NCBI GenBank assembly: GCA_030697685.1 | Contig: JAUYPF010000038.1 | Coordinates: 1 to 48,359, forward strand | Direction of reading: 5' to 3' | Length of the DNA stretch: 48,359 bases | Origin: a bacterium | GTDB lineage: Archaea > Nanobdellota > Nanobdellia > SCGC-AAA011-G17 > GW2011-AR17 | Shown here: in pieces, positions 7,912 to 15,452 of the stretch | How positions within the stretch are numbered: position 1 is the stretch's first letter | How the letters are laid out: the number at the start of each line of letters is the position of its first letter | The notes under the pieces: model-generated | What the model saw: only the letters and a program-made list of their open reading frames with translations | Database searches by the model: none | What the model was told of the DNA's origin: nothing | Made by a program: the position numbers and the translations under genes

Positions 7912-8498
7912 TTTTTCAGATGCTTTGGAATAGGATATTTTTCAAATTCTTTTAGGAGATTTTTTCCGTGAATTAAGCGAGAAAATGCTTCTGCTTCCAT
8001 TTTTGCTCCTGTTAATGCATTGTGTGGTTTTGGTTCTTCTGGGAGACCAATATAAACAAGAATTGTATCTAACTTTACTCCTGTTCTTTTATTTTTTAGT
8101 TGTAAAACTCCTCTTTTGAGCATGTGTATGTATGCAATTGTATGAAGATCGATGGTTCTATACGTTGCTGTCCATTGTTCTTTCTCTCTTCTTGCAGTTG
8201 CTGTAATGAAATCTCTGTCAAAAGAAGGATTCTCTCCTGCAAAAGTGTGCTCTTCACAACTTTCTAACCACTTAAGAAAAGCTTTTATTAGCTCTTTTTG
8301 TGTTTTTTCTTTGTTTGTTATTTCTTCTCGTGTAAAGCCATTAATATTTAATGCTGCTTGTTCAATTTCTGCATTAGCCCATATTCTACATTCTGCGTAG
8401 AATTGATTTTCAGGATTTGCAAAGTCTATTGCGCCAATGCTTAAGATGGATGTTTTTTCTGGATTAATACCAGATGTTTCTACATCTACTACAATCAT
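7908..8498 (-). CDS. DnaQ-like 3'-5' exonuclease domain protein
   Basis: 196 residues. The ExoI motif is VDVETSG at the N-terminus and the ExoII region is NPSFDRDF. The last motif, expected as HxAxxDA, reads HNALTGAKMEAEA. The aspartate that normally completes the two-metal DEDDh site is therefore glycine, while the histidine is kept. Either a nearby acid (GAKMEAE) substitutes or activity is reduced. The fold assignment is firm, the activity less so. It overlaps the CYTH gene by ATGA, so translation is coupled. The substrate (RNA or DNA 3' ends) is unknown. Confidence 0.85.
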   Translation of the reverse strand: MIVVDVETSGINPEKTSILSIGAIDFANPENQFYAECRIWANAEIEQAALNINGFTREEITNKEKTQKELIKAFLKWLESCEEHTFAGENPSFDRDFITATARREKEQWTATYRTIDLHTIAYIHMLKRGVLQLKNKRTGVKLDTILVYIGLPEEPKPHNALTGAKMEAEAFSRLIHGKNLLKEFEKYPIPKHLKN

Positions 8499-9025
8499 TT
8501 TGTTAATGCCTCCCAGTTTTGTTCATAGTCTTTGAATTTTTGTTCAAATTCTTCTTTATTGGATAAAGGAATATTTAATTGTTCCAGTTTTTCTTTTAAA
8601 AATAAGATGTCTTTCTCTTTATTTTCCTCTGTAGACATTTTTTCTAGTTCTAAAATGTATCCATAACCTTTTGTATCATCAATCATTACTGATATTCCTT
8701 CCCATGCAAAGGTAGTTCGTGTTCTATACCATTTTATCTTTGGGGTTAAACCAATAATTGTAAATATCTTTTCTATTTTAGGAAAATCTTCTTTTTGAAA
8801 ATGTATTTCTATTTCTTCTCTTGCTTCATCGTGTAGTTTCCCTTTTTTTAACCAGACCTTTGCAAAGAAATCATTTTTTTGTATTCTTAGATCTTCATTT
8901 GTGTTTAGGTAATGTGTCTCTTGTTTTTCTGTTGCAATAAAACTAGCATTTTTTTGAAATAATTCTAAAAGCTCTTTATATTTTTCTGCTGTAAGAAATG
9001 TTCTGAGTTCTACTTCTATATTCAT
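8495..9025 (-). CDS. CYTH domain protein (class IV adenylate cyclase/triphosphatase-like)
   Basis: The ATG at 9025 is chosen because it places the CYTH signature EVELR (ExExR) at residues 4-8; the ORF track adds 19 unlikely residues. Further features fit the triphosphate tunnel fold: LRIQ, AKVWLKKGK, REEIEI, WYRTRTTF and LELEKM. The family binds triphosphates in a beta tunnel and includes thiamine triphosphatases, tripolyphosphatases and adenylate cyclases, so the exact substrate cannot be stated. It is the third gene of an operon with a small protein and CutA upstream and the exonuclease downstream. Confidence 0.87.
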   Translation of the reverse strand: MNIEVELRTFLTAEKYKELLELFQKNASFIATEKQETHYLNTNEDLRIQKNDFFAKVWLKKGKLHDEAREEIEIHFQKEDFPKIEKIFTIIGLTPKIKWYRTRTTFAWEGISVMIDDTKGYGYILELEKMSTEENKEKDILFLKEKLEQLNIPLSNKEEFEQKFKDYEQNWEALTK

Positions 9026-9057
9026 AGAGTTACATAAATATTTTTGTTTAATAAAGA

Positions 9058-9360
9058 TTATTGTGTTTCTTCTTGTATCCATTTATCAAAGGAATAATTT
9101 GCTTCTACATTCATCTTTAGAATACAAGGAGTTTCATAAGGGTGTATTTGTTCTATTTCTCTTTTAACTTCTCCCCAGAGTTTTTCTTGTGTTTTTAATA
9201 AAGAAACATATTCTTTTCCTGATTCTATCTCCCCTTTCCAAAGATAAGAGCTTTCTATTGGAAAGAAATTCGCACAAGCAATGAGTTTCTTTTCTAGAAG
9301 ATGTTTTACAATCTTTTCAGCTTCTTCTTTATTTTTATGCGTAGAATAAATAAGAATCAT
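9058..9360 (-). CDS. cutA: CutA-type divalent ion tolerance protein
   Basis: 100 residues, the usual CutA size. The family pattern is clear: an N-terminal strand MILIYSTHKNKEEAEKI, then LIACANFFPIESSYLWKGEIES, then EYVSLLKT and HPYETPCIL near the C-terminus. CutA forms very stable trimers. It was linked to copper tolerance in bacteria but its role in archaea is uncertain. It starts one base after the stop of the small upstream gene, so the two are in one transcript. Confidence 0.93.
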   Translation of the reverse strand: MILIYSTHKNKEEAEKIVKHLLEKKLIACANFFPIESSYLWKGEIESGKEYVSLLKTQEKLWGEVKREIEQIHPYETPCILKMNVEANYSFDKWIQEETQ

Positions 9361-9361
9361 T

Positions 9362-9583
9362 TTATTTTAGTCTCTCATGTAAATCGTCTTTTGACTTTTC
9401 TTGTACTTTCTTTGCTTCAGCTTGCAAATCAACACCAAGTTCTTTCAATGCTTTTACATGTGCATCGATTTGCTGTTGAACTATTTGTAAAAGCTTTACA
9501 AATTCTTGTTGTTCCATTACGAGAACTGAAAGTGCGCCTTTGTGAACACCAATTTGTTCTTCCTTGTTGTTATTTGTAGTCAT
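9362..9583 (-). CDS. Hypothetical small helical protein, 73 aa
   Basis: The ATG at 9583 is preferred over the ORF-track start because a palindromic TATTTAAATA box lies 25 bases upstream, as for a leaderless message. The protein is one long amphipathic helix region (VMEQQEFVKLLQIVQQQIDAHVK) with a charged C-terminus, suggesting a coiled coil. I recognise no family. It is the first gene of the CutA-CYTH-exonuclease operon and shares its TATA box with the divergent gene at 9639. Confidence 0.65.
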   Translation of the reverse strand: MTTNNNKEEQIGVHKGALSVLVMEQQEFVKLLQIVQQQIDAHVKALKELGVDLQAEAKKVQEKSKDDLHERLK

Positions 9584-9608
9584 TTTATCTTTTTTTTTAA
9601 TCAAAAGC

Positions 9609-9618
9609 TATTTAAATA
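9609..9618. promoter_or_regulatory. Palindromic TATA box shared by two divergent genes
   Basis: TATTTAAATA is a perfect palindrome. It lies 25 bases before the ATG at 9583 on the minus strand and 20 bases before the ATG at 9639 on the plus strand. One TBP site could therefore drive both directions. Confidence 0.6.
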
Positions 9619-9638
9619 CTTGTCTTTTTACTTATTTT

Positions 9639-10079
9639 ATGGGTCTTGAAGATATTGTTAATTTTTTACTGAAACCTGTGGAATCATTAGGGAGTATTAT
9701 TTATGATATATGTTTTACAACAAAAATAGATAAAGTAGTTACGAAAAAAGATGGAATAGAAGTAATAAGTTATAAGAGAACATATTCTGGAAGTGATCTT
9801 CAGAAAGCATTTGAGATTATGGGGAGAGATTACCTTGGCGTAAAAGAGTTTCTAATGAAATATACTCTTCGTCCTGTAGATACTGTTGCTGTAACTATTT
9901 ATGATGTGATAGAAGCTCCTGTAAAAGCTTTGTATGAAACTTTAGATAAAAAAGTCTTTACTCCTTCTATAGAATTGGTGAAAAATAATCCTTGGAAAGT
10001 AGCTGGTCTTGTTTCACTACCATTAGCTTTGTATGCTAGTTCTTTGTTTTATGCAGCTGGATATCCTTTATATGTCTAG
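9639..10079 (+). CDS. Hypothetical protein with C-terminal membrane segment, 146 aa
   Basis: The ATG at 9639 follows the shared TATTTAAATA box; the ORF-track start lies upstream of the promoter. The protein has a charged, helical body containing two similar segments, FLLKPVESLGSIIYDICF and TLRPVDTVAVTIYDVIEAPV, which suggests an internal duplication. It ends in a probable transmembrane helix (VAGLVSLPLALYASSLFYAAG). Family and function are unknown. It converges with the Dph2-like fragment, overlapping its stop by four bases. Confidence 0.65.
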   Translation: MGLEDIVNFLLKPVESLGSIIYDICFTTKIDKVVTKKDGIEVISYKRTYSGSDLQKAFEIMGRDYLGVKEFLMKYTLRPVDTVAVTIYDVIEAPVKALYETLDKKVFTPSIELVKNNPWKVAGLVSLPLALYASSLFYAAGYPLYV

Positions 10080-10324
10080 AATGTTGGCGGCAATTCATTG
10101 TGGCCAAACTGAATAACCAAATCTACTTCTGCATCTGGGACATCACAGACACCATAACAAGTATCTAACCAAAGAAAGATTTGTGCGTTTGTTTTTGTGT
10201 TCAGAATATCAATAATTTCTGTGCCTTGCGGTTTGAGTCCATCACCTAATTGGATGAGCACAGTTTTTGCTTTGCTTTCATTAATTTCTTTTGCTACTCT
10301 TTCCAATTCAAGGTCGTATTCCAT
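10076..10324 (-). CDS. Dph2-like protein, N-terminal domain only (82 aa)
   Basis: The sequence aligns by eye with the first domain of archaeal Dph2, the radical enzyme that transfers 3-amino-3-carboxypropyl to His of elongation factor 2. It has VLIQLGDGLKP, WLDTCYGVCDVPDA and VIQFGHNELP. Full-length Dph2 is over 300 residues, with one cluster-binding cysteine in each of three domains. This copy stops right after domain 1, so it could hold only one of the three. It abuts the upstream 98-aa gene with no gap, so it is probably expressed. It may be a relic or a reused domain. Confidence 0.75.
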   Translation of the reverse strand: MEYDLELERVAKEINESKAKTVLIQLGDGLKPQGTEIIDILNTKTNAQIFLWLDTCYGVCDVPDAEVDLVIQFGHNELPPTF

Positions 10325-10621
10325 TTATTTTTCCTTTTCAATAAGCATTCCATCAAGAGAACACAGTGTTCCAATGAGATATCTTGAACCTTTGTAAATA
10401 CTTTGACAGCCTTCTACTCTTTCTCCATTGGGGATATATTCAATATCAACTGTAATTTTATAATCCCGTAATTGCCCATTATATTTTTTTTTAAAGTAAT
10501 CATAAATATAACCTGGAATAATAACTGTTGTTTTTTCTGAGCCTACAAATGGATATACTTCATCATGTGTGTGTTTATCAACTATATTACTTCCAGAAAA
10601 AGTGATTCTATGTTTTTCCAT
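10325..10621 (-). CDS. Hypothetical protein, 98 aa
   Basis: I do not recognise this small beta-rich protein (TTVIIPGYIYDYFKKKY, YKITVDIEYIPNGERVEG). A GCTTAAATAG box about 25 bases before the ATG supports transcription from its own leaderless promoter. The Dph2-like fragment follows with no intervening base, so the two are one operon. No metal-binding or membrane motif is visible. Confidence 0.6.
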   Translation of the reverse strand: MEKHRITFSGSNIVDKHTHDEVYPFVGSEKTTVIIPGYIYDYFKKKYNGQLRDYKITVDIEYIPNGERVEGCQSIYKGSRYLIGTLCSLDGMLIEKEK

Positions 10622-10662
10622 AGTTTTTTGTTGTATAGAAGGTCTATTTAAGCTTTTCTTCT

Positions 10663-12351
10663 TTATGAAGATTTCTCTTTTCCTTTCAATATCTTATACA
10701 ACTCATTCACATTTAACTCAAAAGCACACACAGGGAATTCCAAAGAAAAGTTCTTCAACACTTGAGGATGTATTTCTCCCACATATGCTAATTTAACGCC
10801 ATTCACAGAAACTCGTGCACATCTTCCAGAAATAAAAGAATCATGTTCTTCTTCTTTCATTTCATAATCTAAACCTAAACCTTTTAGAATATAATCCAGC
10901 ACTTGTTTTGCTTTAGTAAAGTTTGCTTCTTTTTCTGCATGTGCCCAAGCGAGACGTTTGATAGTTTGTGTTCCAGTCTCTGCTTTTTCATCTAAGATCA
11001 CACATTCTCCAAGTTCATAGATTTGTTGTGGATATTCCTGCGTTTTATTATTTTCTAAAAATTCCATTAATGATGGAAGCACCCAGGATCTAATACAGGA
11101 CCATTTGCTTGAAACAGGATTTGCAATTTCTACACAGTCTTGTTCTTTGATATTCATTTTCTCAAAAAGAATTTCTTTATTTGAAAGTGTGAAGTTGAGT
11201 AATTCTTGTGCTCCAAAGCCAGGAAGAACATTTCTAATGGATTCACAGAATTGTTCAAAGTCTGAGAGTTCTCCTCGTGTTGCAAGATTTGGAATAATTG
11301 TTTCTATATTATTAAATCCATAAGAGATGAGAATGTCTTCAATGACATCAACTGGGTGAAGAATATCTTGCCTAAATGAAGGATATTCTACGTCCAAACA
11401 ATCTTTTGCTTTCTTTACATCGTAACGAAATCTTTCCAGGAGTTCTTTGAGTTCTTTTAAGGATAGTTTTAGACCTGTTATTCTTTCAATGTCTTCAAAT
11501 TTTACTTTTATTTTTTTTGGGGTAAAGTCTGGAGTGATTATTTTTTGTTTTCCATAATCTATTGTTACAGAGTGAATTTTTCCTCCACGGTCTGCAAGTG
11601 CACATGCCATAACATTTAAAGCAACTTTACAGTCTTCGAGATTTGTTCCTGTTATCTCTAAAAAAATATTTTTTGTTTTTTCTGTTACTTTTCCTGTAGT
11701 TTCAGAGTTTGTAATAGGAGGCATGGAAGCAACAACATTATTTTTGTCGATAATAATAGGATAGCGATCATGCCCTTTCAATAAGTGTGCATATTCTATT
11801 CCTTTTGGATGCTTTTCTAGGACTTCTTTCAAAGTCATTTCTTTTGTAAAACCTAAAGGAACAAATTTTATCTCTGTAGGCTTGCATGCTTTGTATGTAA
11901 GTGGAGCAGTTATTTTATCATAATCATAAATACCTAAACCAACTGTTTTTCTTTTTCTACCAAAAGTCATGGATACTTTTTCTTGTAATTGAATTAATTG
12001 TTTGAGCAGTTCTTCTGTAATGGAAATATCTGTAATGACTGCTGCAGTAATGAAAGGACGAACTTCGTCTACTGTTCTATCTACATGAATATAAAGATCT
12101 GACGCTTCTGCAGTATATTTTCGTATGCCTCTTTCTTTAGTGTAGAATGGAGAAAGTGCTCGGGCCATACCTTCTGTAGACCAAAGGTCAGGGCGATTGC
12201 TTTCTTTACAATCAATTTTTAGAAGATCACCTTCTTGTCCATCAATTTCTCCTTTTACCCAAAGTAAAGCTTCTGCTTCTAGATTCTCACGAGTAATTTC
12301 TTTTCCAATAAGTTTACTGAGATCTTTTAATGAAATATCAATGGTTGGCAT
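10663..12351 (-). CDS. pheT: Phenylalanyl-tRNA synthetase beta subunit
   Basis: 562 residues, the short archaeal/eukaryotic form without the bacterial N-terminal tRNA-binding extension. It begins with a typical IDISLKDLSKLIGKEIT and shows ESNRPDLWSTEGMARAL. The B3/B4 editing region and the B5 domain (EDIERITGLKLSLKELKELLERF) follow, then the catalytic-like module with SFRQDILHPVDVIEDILISYG. The subunit supports the alpha subunit and edits mischarged Tyr-tRNA(Phe). It starts one base after the pheS stop, so the two are translated from one message. Confidence 0.97.
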   Translation of the reverse strand: MPTIDISLKDLSKLIGKEITRENLEAEALLWVKGEIDGQEGDLLKIDCKESNRPDLWSTEGMARALSPFYTKERGIRKYTAEASDLYIHVDRTVDEVRPFITAAVITDISITEELLKQLIQLQEKVSMTFGRKRKTVGLGIYDYDKITAPLTYKACKPTEIKFVPLGFTKEMTLKEVLEKHPKGIEYAHLLKGHDRYPIIIDKNNVVASMPPITNSETTGKVTEKTKNIFLEITGTNLEDCKVALNVMACALADRGGKIHSVTIDYGKQKIITPDFTPKKIKVKFEDIERITGLKLSLKELKELLERFRYDVKKAKDCLDVEYPSFRQDILHPVDVIEDILISYGFNNIETIIPNLATRGELSDFEQFCESIRNVLPGFGAQELLNFTLSNKEILFEKMNIKEQDCVEIANPVSSKWSCIRSWVLPSLMEFLENNKTQEYPQQIYELGECVILDEKAETGTQTIKRLAWAHAEKEANFTKAKQVLDYILKGLGLDYEMKEEEHDSFISGRCARVSVNGVKLAYVGEIHPQVLKNFSLEFPVCAFELNVNELYKILKGKEKSS

Positions 12352-12352
12352 T

Positions 12353-13837
12353 TTATATTATCCTTGGCTCACGAAGCCATTTTAGATCTTGACTGAATAA
12401 ATATCTAATGTCTTTGATTCCTAATTTGAACATTGCTAATCTATCTATACCTAAACCCCATGCCATGACTGGTGTTTCAATGTTGAGAGGTTGTGTAATT
12501 TCAGGGCGGAAAATTCCTGCACCACCAAGTTCTACCCAGCCAAGTTGTGGATGTTTTGCAGAAATTTGTACAGATGGTTCTGTGAATGGATAATAGTCAG
12601 CAAAAAATTTTACTTCTTCTGCACCTGCAATTTCTATTGCAAAAAGTTTGAGCATTCCTAAGAGTGTTCTAAATGAAATAGATTTATCTGTGATAAAACC
12701 ATCAAGCTGATTAAATTCAATAAGATGTGTTGCATCAAGGACATCTGGGCGATAGACTCTTGAGATTGTAAAATATTTAGAAGGGTTTTCTATGCCTTTG
12801 ACCATTTGTCGCGCAGAGACTGCTGTTCCGTGTGCTCTAGGCATAAGCTGCATTGCGATTTTTGCATCCCATTTATAGCCCCAGCCTGTGGAACCAGTGC
12901 GTGCTCCATCCTGATGTGCATTTTTTATTCTGTTTACGACAAGATCATTTGGCAGTTTTCCATGTGTAGGATGTTTTAAGTGATATGTATCTGTCCATGT
13001 TCGTGCTGGATGGTCTTGTGGCTGAAAAAGAACATCAAAATTATAAAATTCTGTTTCAATTAATGGACCATTCATCTCTTTGAAACCTAGTTGTACTAAT
13101 TGCAATTTAATTTTATTGAGGAATTCCATATATGGCTGTCTTTTTCCTCCATAGATTTTTGGGACATTAATTTTTACATCATATTTTCTGAAATTTTTTC
13201 CTTGCCATTTCCCTGTTTTGAGTAGATCAGGAGTAAGTGTTTCGATAAGGTCGAAATCAATCTTTTCTTTGAGAAGCTTTTTTCCTAGTTCTGTGAGTGT
13301 GATTGTTTTTGTTTTTTCTATTGTTACTTGGATAATCTCTTTTCTTTTTTTGAGGTTTTCAAAAGCTAGTTTTTCTTCTTCTGTTAAGGTCTTTTGATCT
13401 TTGGGAAGCCCCTTAAGAAATTTTTCTTCTAAAAACTCTTTGTCTAGAAGTTTTTTTCCTTGTTCTGTAATTTCTATTTCTTTGCCCATTGAAATTGCAG
13501 CTTTTTTCTTTAATTCACCTATGGCAATATTTTTCTCGCTGTCTTCTAGTTTTATTTCTTCTAAGGTTAGCTTTTTCTTTTTGAGTTGTTCTAGTAGACG
13601 CCTTTCTGGAAGACCTGCTATTGCATACTTTTTTCCTAAGTTTCCAAAAGTAATTATTTCTGTAATTTCTGTTTTTATTTTGAGAAGTTCTTTGTTCTCC
13701 ATCCACTGCAAGGCTCGCATGACTTCTACTTCCTGCATTTTGGTTTGTTCAAGCAAATCTTGGAAGAGTATATTGTTCTTTAGAAAAGGAATGATCTTTC
13801 TTTCTAAAGGGTGGAGACTCTGTATAATGTTTTGCAT
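12353..13837 (-). CDS. pheS: Phenylalanyl-tRNA synthetase alpha subunit
   Basis: 494 residues. The N-terminal half contains the repeated winged-helix domains typical of archaeal and eukaryotic PheS. The catalytic half has GSTGWGYKW, class II motif 2 around FTISRVYRPDVLDATHLIEF, and motif 3 in AWGLGIDRLAMFKLG. It charges tRNA(Phe) with phenylalanine as an alpha2-beta2 enzyme with PheT, encoded directly downstream. A CCTTAAAAAG box about 25 bases before the ATG suggests a leaderless transcript. Confidence 0.97.
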   Translation of the reverse strand: MQNIIQSLHPLERKIIPFLKNNILFQDLLEQTKMQEVEVMRALQWMENKELLKIKTEITEIITFGNLGKKYAIAGLPERRLLEQLKKKKLTLEEIKLEDSEKNIAIGELKKKAAISMGKEIEITEQGKKLLDKEFLEEKFLKGLPKDQKTLTEEEKLAFENLKKRKEIIQVTIEKTKTITLTELGKKLLKEKIDFDLIETLTPDLLKTGKWQGKNFRKYDVKINVPKIYGGKRQPYMEFLNKIKLQLVQLGFKEMNGPLIETEFYNFDVLFQPQDHPARTWTDTYHLKHPTHGKLPNDLVVNRIKNAHQDGARTGSTGWGYKWDAKIAMQLMPRAHGTAVSARQMVKGIENPSKYFTISRVYRPDVLDATHLIEFNQLDGFITDKSISFRTLLGMLKLFAIEIAGAEEVKFFADYYPFTEPSVQISAKHPQLGWVELGGAGIFRPEITQPLNIETPVMAWGLGIDRLAMFKLGIKDIRYLFSQDLKWLREPRII

Positions 13838-13927
13838 GCTTAGAAAGATAAAATAGAACTTTTTAAGGCTTTTGGGGTTTACTTTAATCTATATTGGTTT
13901 AGTTTAGCATATAGTTATTGTAAATTT

Positions 13928-14518
13928 CTATAAAGAAATAGTTGGTATATGATATTCTTCTAGTTTGTGGAATAAATCTTTTATTCTTCCATTTCCAGTA
14001 TTTTTTCTTTCCATTGCATGAAATTCAAGTTCAATTATTTTTACTCTTCTTTTTTGTTCTTCTCGTGATAGGAGATATATGTTTGGAGCGACAATAGTTA
14101 TTGCTGGAACAAGACTCCATAGTAAAGTATAAGGGTTCATTTTTTCTGATGTTACTATTATTGGTGGAATGAAACTCAAAAAAACGCCTAAGGCCATGTA
14201 TGATGCATATTTTTCTATTCCATCTCCTTCTGCTGGTTTTACTCGTATTGTTCCATGTGATTTATGTGTTTTAAAAGGAATTTCTGCTGAAAAATTAAAA
14301 ATGTTTCCGGCATTTTGATCTTGTGCGATGCTTTCTAAGCTTCTCTCGTTTCCTTCGAGATATATTCTTTCTTGTGTTACTTCTAATGGTTCATATGCAT
14401 GTGTGATAATTTTTAGAATGTCTCTGGTTGTTATGCTAAAGTCTTGTAAGGAAATATCTATCGGCCAGTTCCATTTGCTGCTGGCTTCATAGAAAAATGT
14501 TTTAGTAATTTGGTTCAT
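13928..14518 (-). CDS. Hypothetical membrane protein, 196 aa
   Basis: A GAGGAGAT element seven bases before the ATG supports this start. The first 110 residues look soluble. Two membrane helices follow (YMALGVFLSFIPPIIV and LLWSLVPAITIVAPNIYLL), then a basic tail with KRRVKIIELEFHAMERK, so both ends are probably cytosolic. I recognise no family. It lies downstream of the TrmB-type regulator on the same strand but has its own ribosome site and a TATA-like TTTTATAGTA. Confidence 0.65.
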   Translation of the reverse strand: MNQITKTFFYEASSKWNWPIDISLQDFSITTRDILKIITHAYEPLEVTQERIYLEGNERSLESIAQDQNAGNIFNFSAEIPFKTHKSHGTIRVKPAEGDGIEKYASYMALGVFLSFIPPIIVTSEKMNPYTLLWSLVPAITIVAPNIYLLSREEQKRRVKIIELEFHAMERKNTGNGRIKDLFHKLEEYHIPTISL

Positions 14519-14568
14519 AGAAATATCTCCTCTTTCACCCCTTAATATTATTTACTATAAAAGAAAAA

Positions 14569-15372
14569 CTACATTCTTTTTAGGCCTTTCCAACCAAGTT
14601 CAAACATTTGGTTTAATGCTTGTGCAAAGTAAGGAGTTTTTACCCAAATTCCCATATCATAAGCTTCATGCACGTCTTGGTCATCTGCAAGCATAAAGAG
14701 CAATTCTTTTCCATCTACAACAATGAATCTTGCTTTGGTATTTTCATCAGAAGCTCTTAATTCAATTGCATCTCTTATTTCTTTAGGAATAAAAGAAAGT
14801 TCTTTTACAGGTGCAACAATTTTTACTTTCACACCATTACTTTTTGCTTTTTTAATTACAGATTTGAGAAGGTCTACTTTTCTTACAAGGCCTTTTTCTG
14901 TAGTCATAATACATACAGATTTTTCTGCATTTGCGATAAGAGTTTTTATGTGATCATAGATGTTTTTTCTTCCTTTTAAGACACCAGAAAGTTCGGAAGG
15001 TTCTACTTTATCAATTCCTTGCTTGTAAAGGAGTTCAATTTCTCTGTAAATATCAGTATCATTTACTTTTTCTAGGATAGATAATTGGTGATCTGCATCT
15101 TCTTGTACTTTTTTTCGGATTCTTTTGAGAATTTCTTCAGGTCTCACTGCGATATATTTGATTGGCTTTCCTAATTTCATTATAATGAAGCCTTTCTTTT
15201 CTAAATTTTCTAGAACATCATAGGATCTGCTTCTTGGAACACCAGAAATATCTGCTAATTCCCCTGCTGCAGCAACTCCTCGAGAGAGTAATGCTGCCCA
15301 AACTTTAACTTCATAAATATTTAAATCAAAATGAGATCTTAATTTTTTTAAAAATTCTTCGTTTACTATCAT
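14569..15372 (-). CDS. TrmB family transcriptional regulator
   Basis: 267 residues. The N-terminal winged helix reads NIYEVKVWAALLSRGVAAAGELADISGVPRSRSYDVLENLEKKGFI, the standard TrmB DNA-binding domain. A coiled-coil linker follows (ILKRIRKKVQEDADHQLSILEKV), then an effector domain with a phospholipase D-like fold pattern (GRKNIYDHIKTLIANAEKSVCIMTT). The gene has AAGGAG before the start and a perfect dyad ACCTATA/TATAGGT between its TATA box and ribosome site, suggesting autoregulation. It lies downstream of the ABC-2 exporter genes, a possible target. Confidence 0.9.
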   Translation of the reverse strand: MIVNEEFLKKLRSHFDLNIYEVKVWAALLSRGVAAAGELADISGVPRSRSYDVLENLEKKGFIIMKLGKPIKYIAVRPEEILKRIRKKVQEDADHQLSILEKVNDTDIYREIELLYKQGIDKVEPSELSGVLKGRKNIYDHIKTLIANAEKSVCIMTTEKGLVRKVDLLKSVIKKAKSNGVKVKIVAPVKELSFIPKEIRDAIELRASDENTKARFIVVDGKELLFMLADDQDVHEAYDMGIWVKTPYFAQALNQMFELGWKGLKRM

Positions 15373-15384
15373 TATAACTCCTTC

Positions 15385-15408
15385 ACCTATATTCTAGAAA
15401 CTATAGGT
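15385..15408. promoter_or_regulatory. Operator-like dyad in the TrmB promoter
   Basis: ACCTATA and TATAGGT are perfect seven-base arms ten bases apart. They sit just downstream of TTTATAAATA (the minus-strand TATA box) and upstream of the ribosome site. A protein bound here would cover the transcription start. The obvious candidate is the TrmB protein itself. Confidence 0.55.
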
Positions 15409-15452
15409 TATTTATAAACCTTTCCTTTATTTACTAAGCCTTAGTAGTGAAT

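Noticed and set aside
13401-13856. 151-aa ORF antisense to pheS
   Set aside because: Low-complexity Ser/Phe-rich translation of the complement of a Lys/Glu-rich region.
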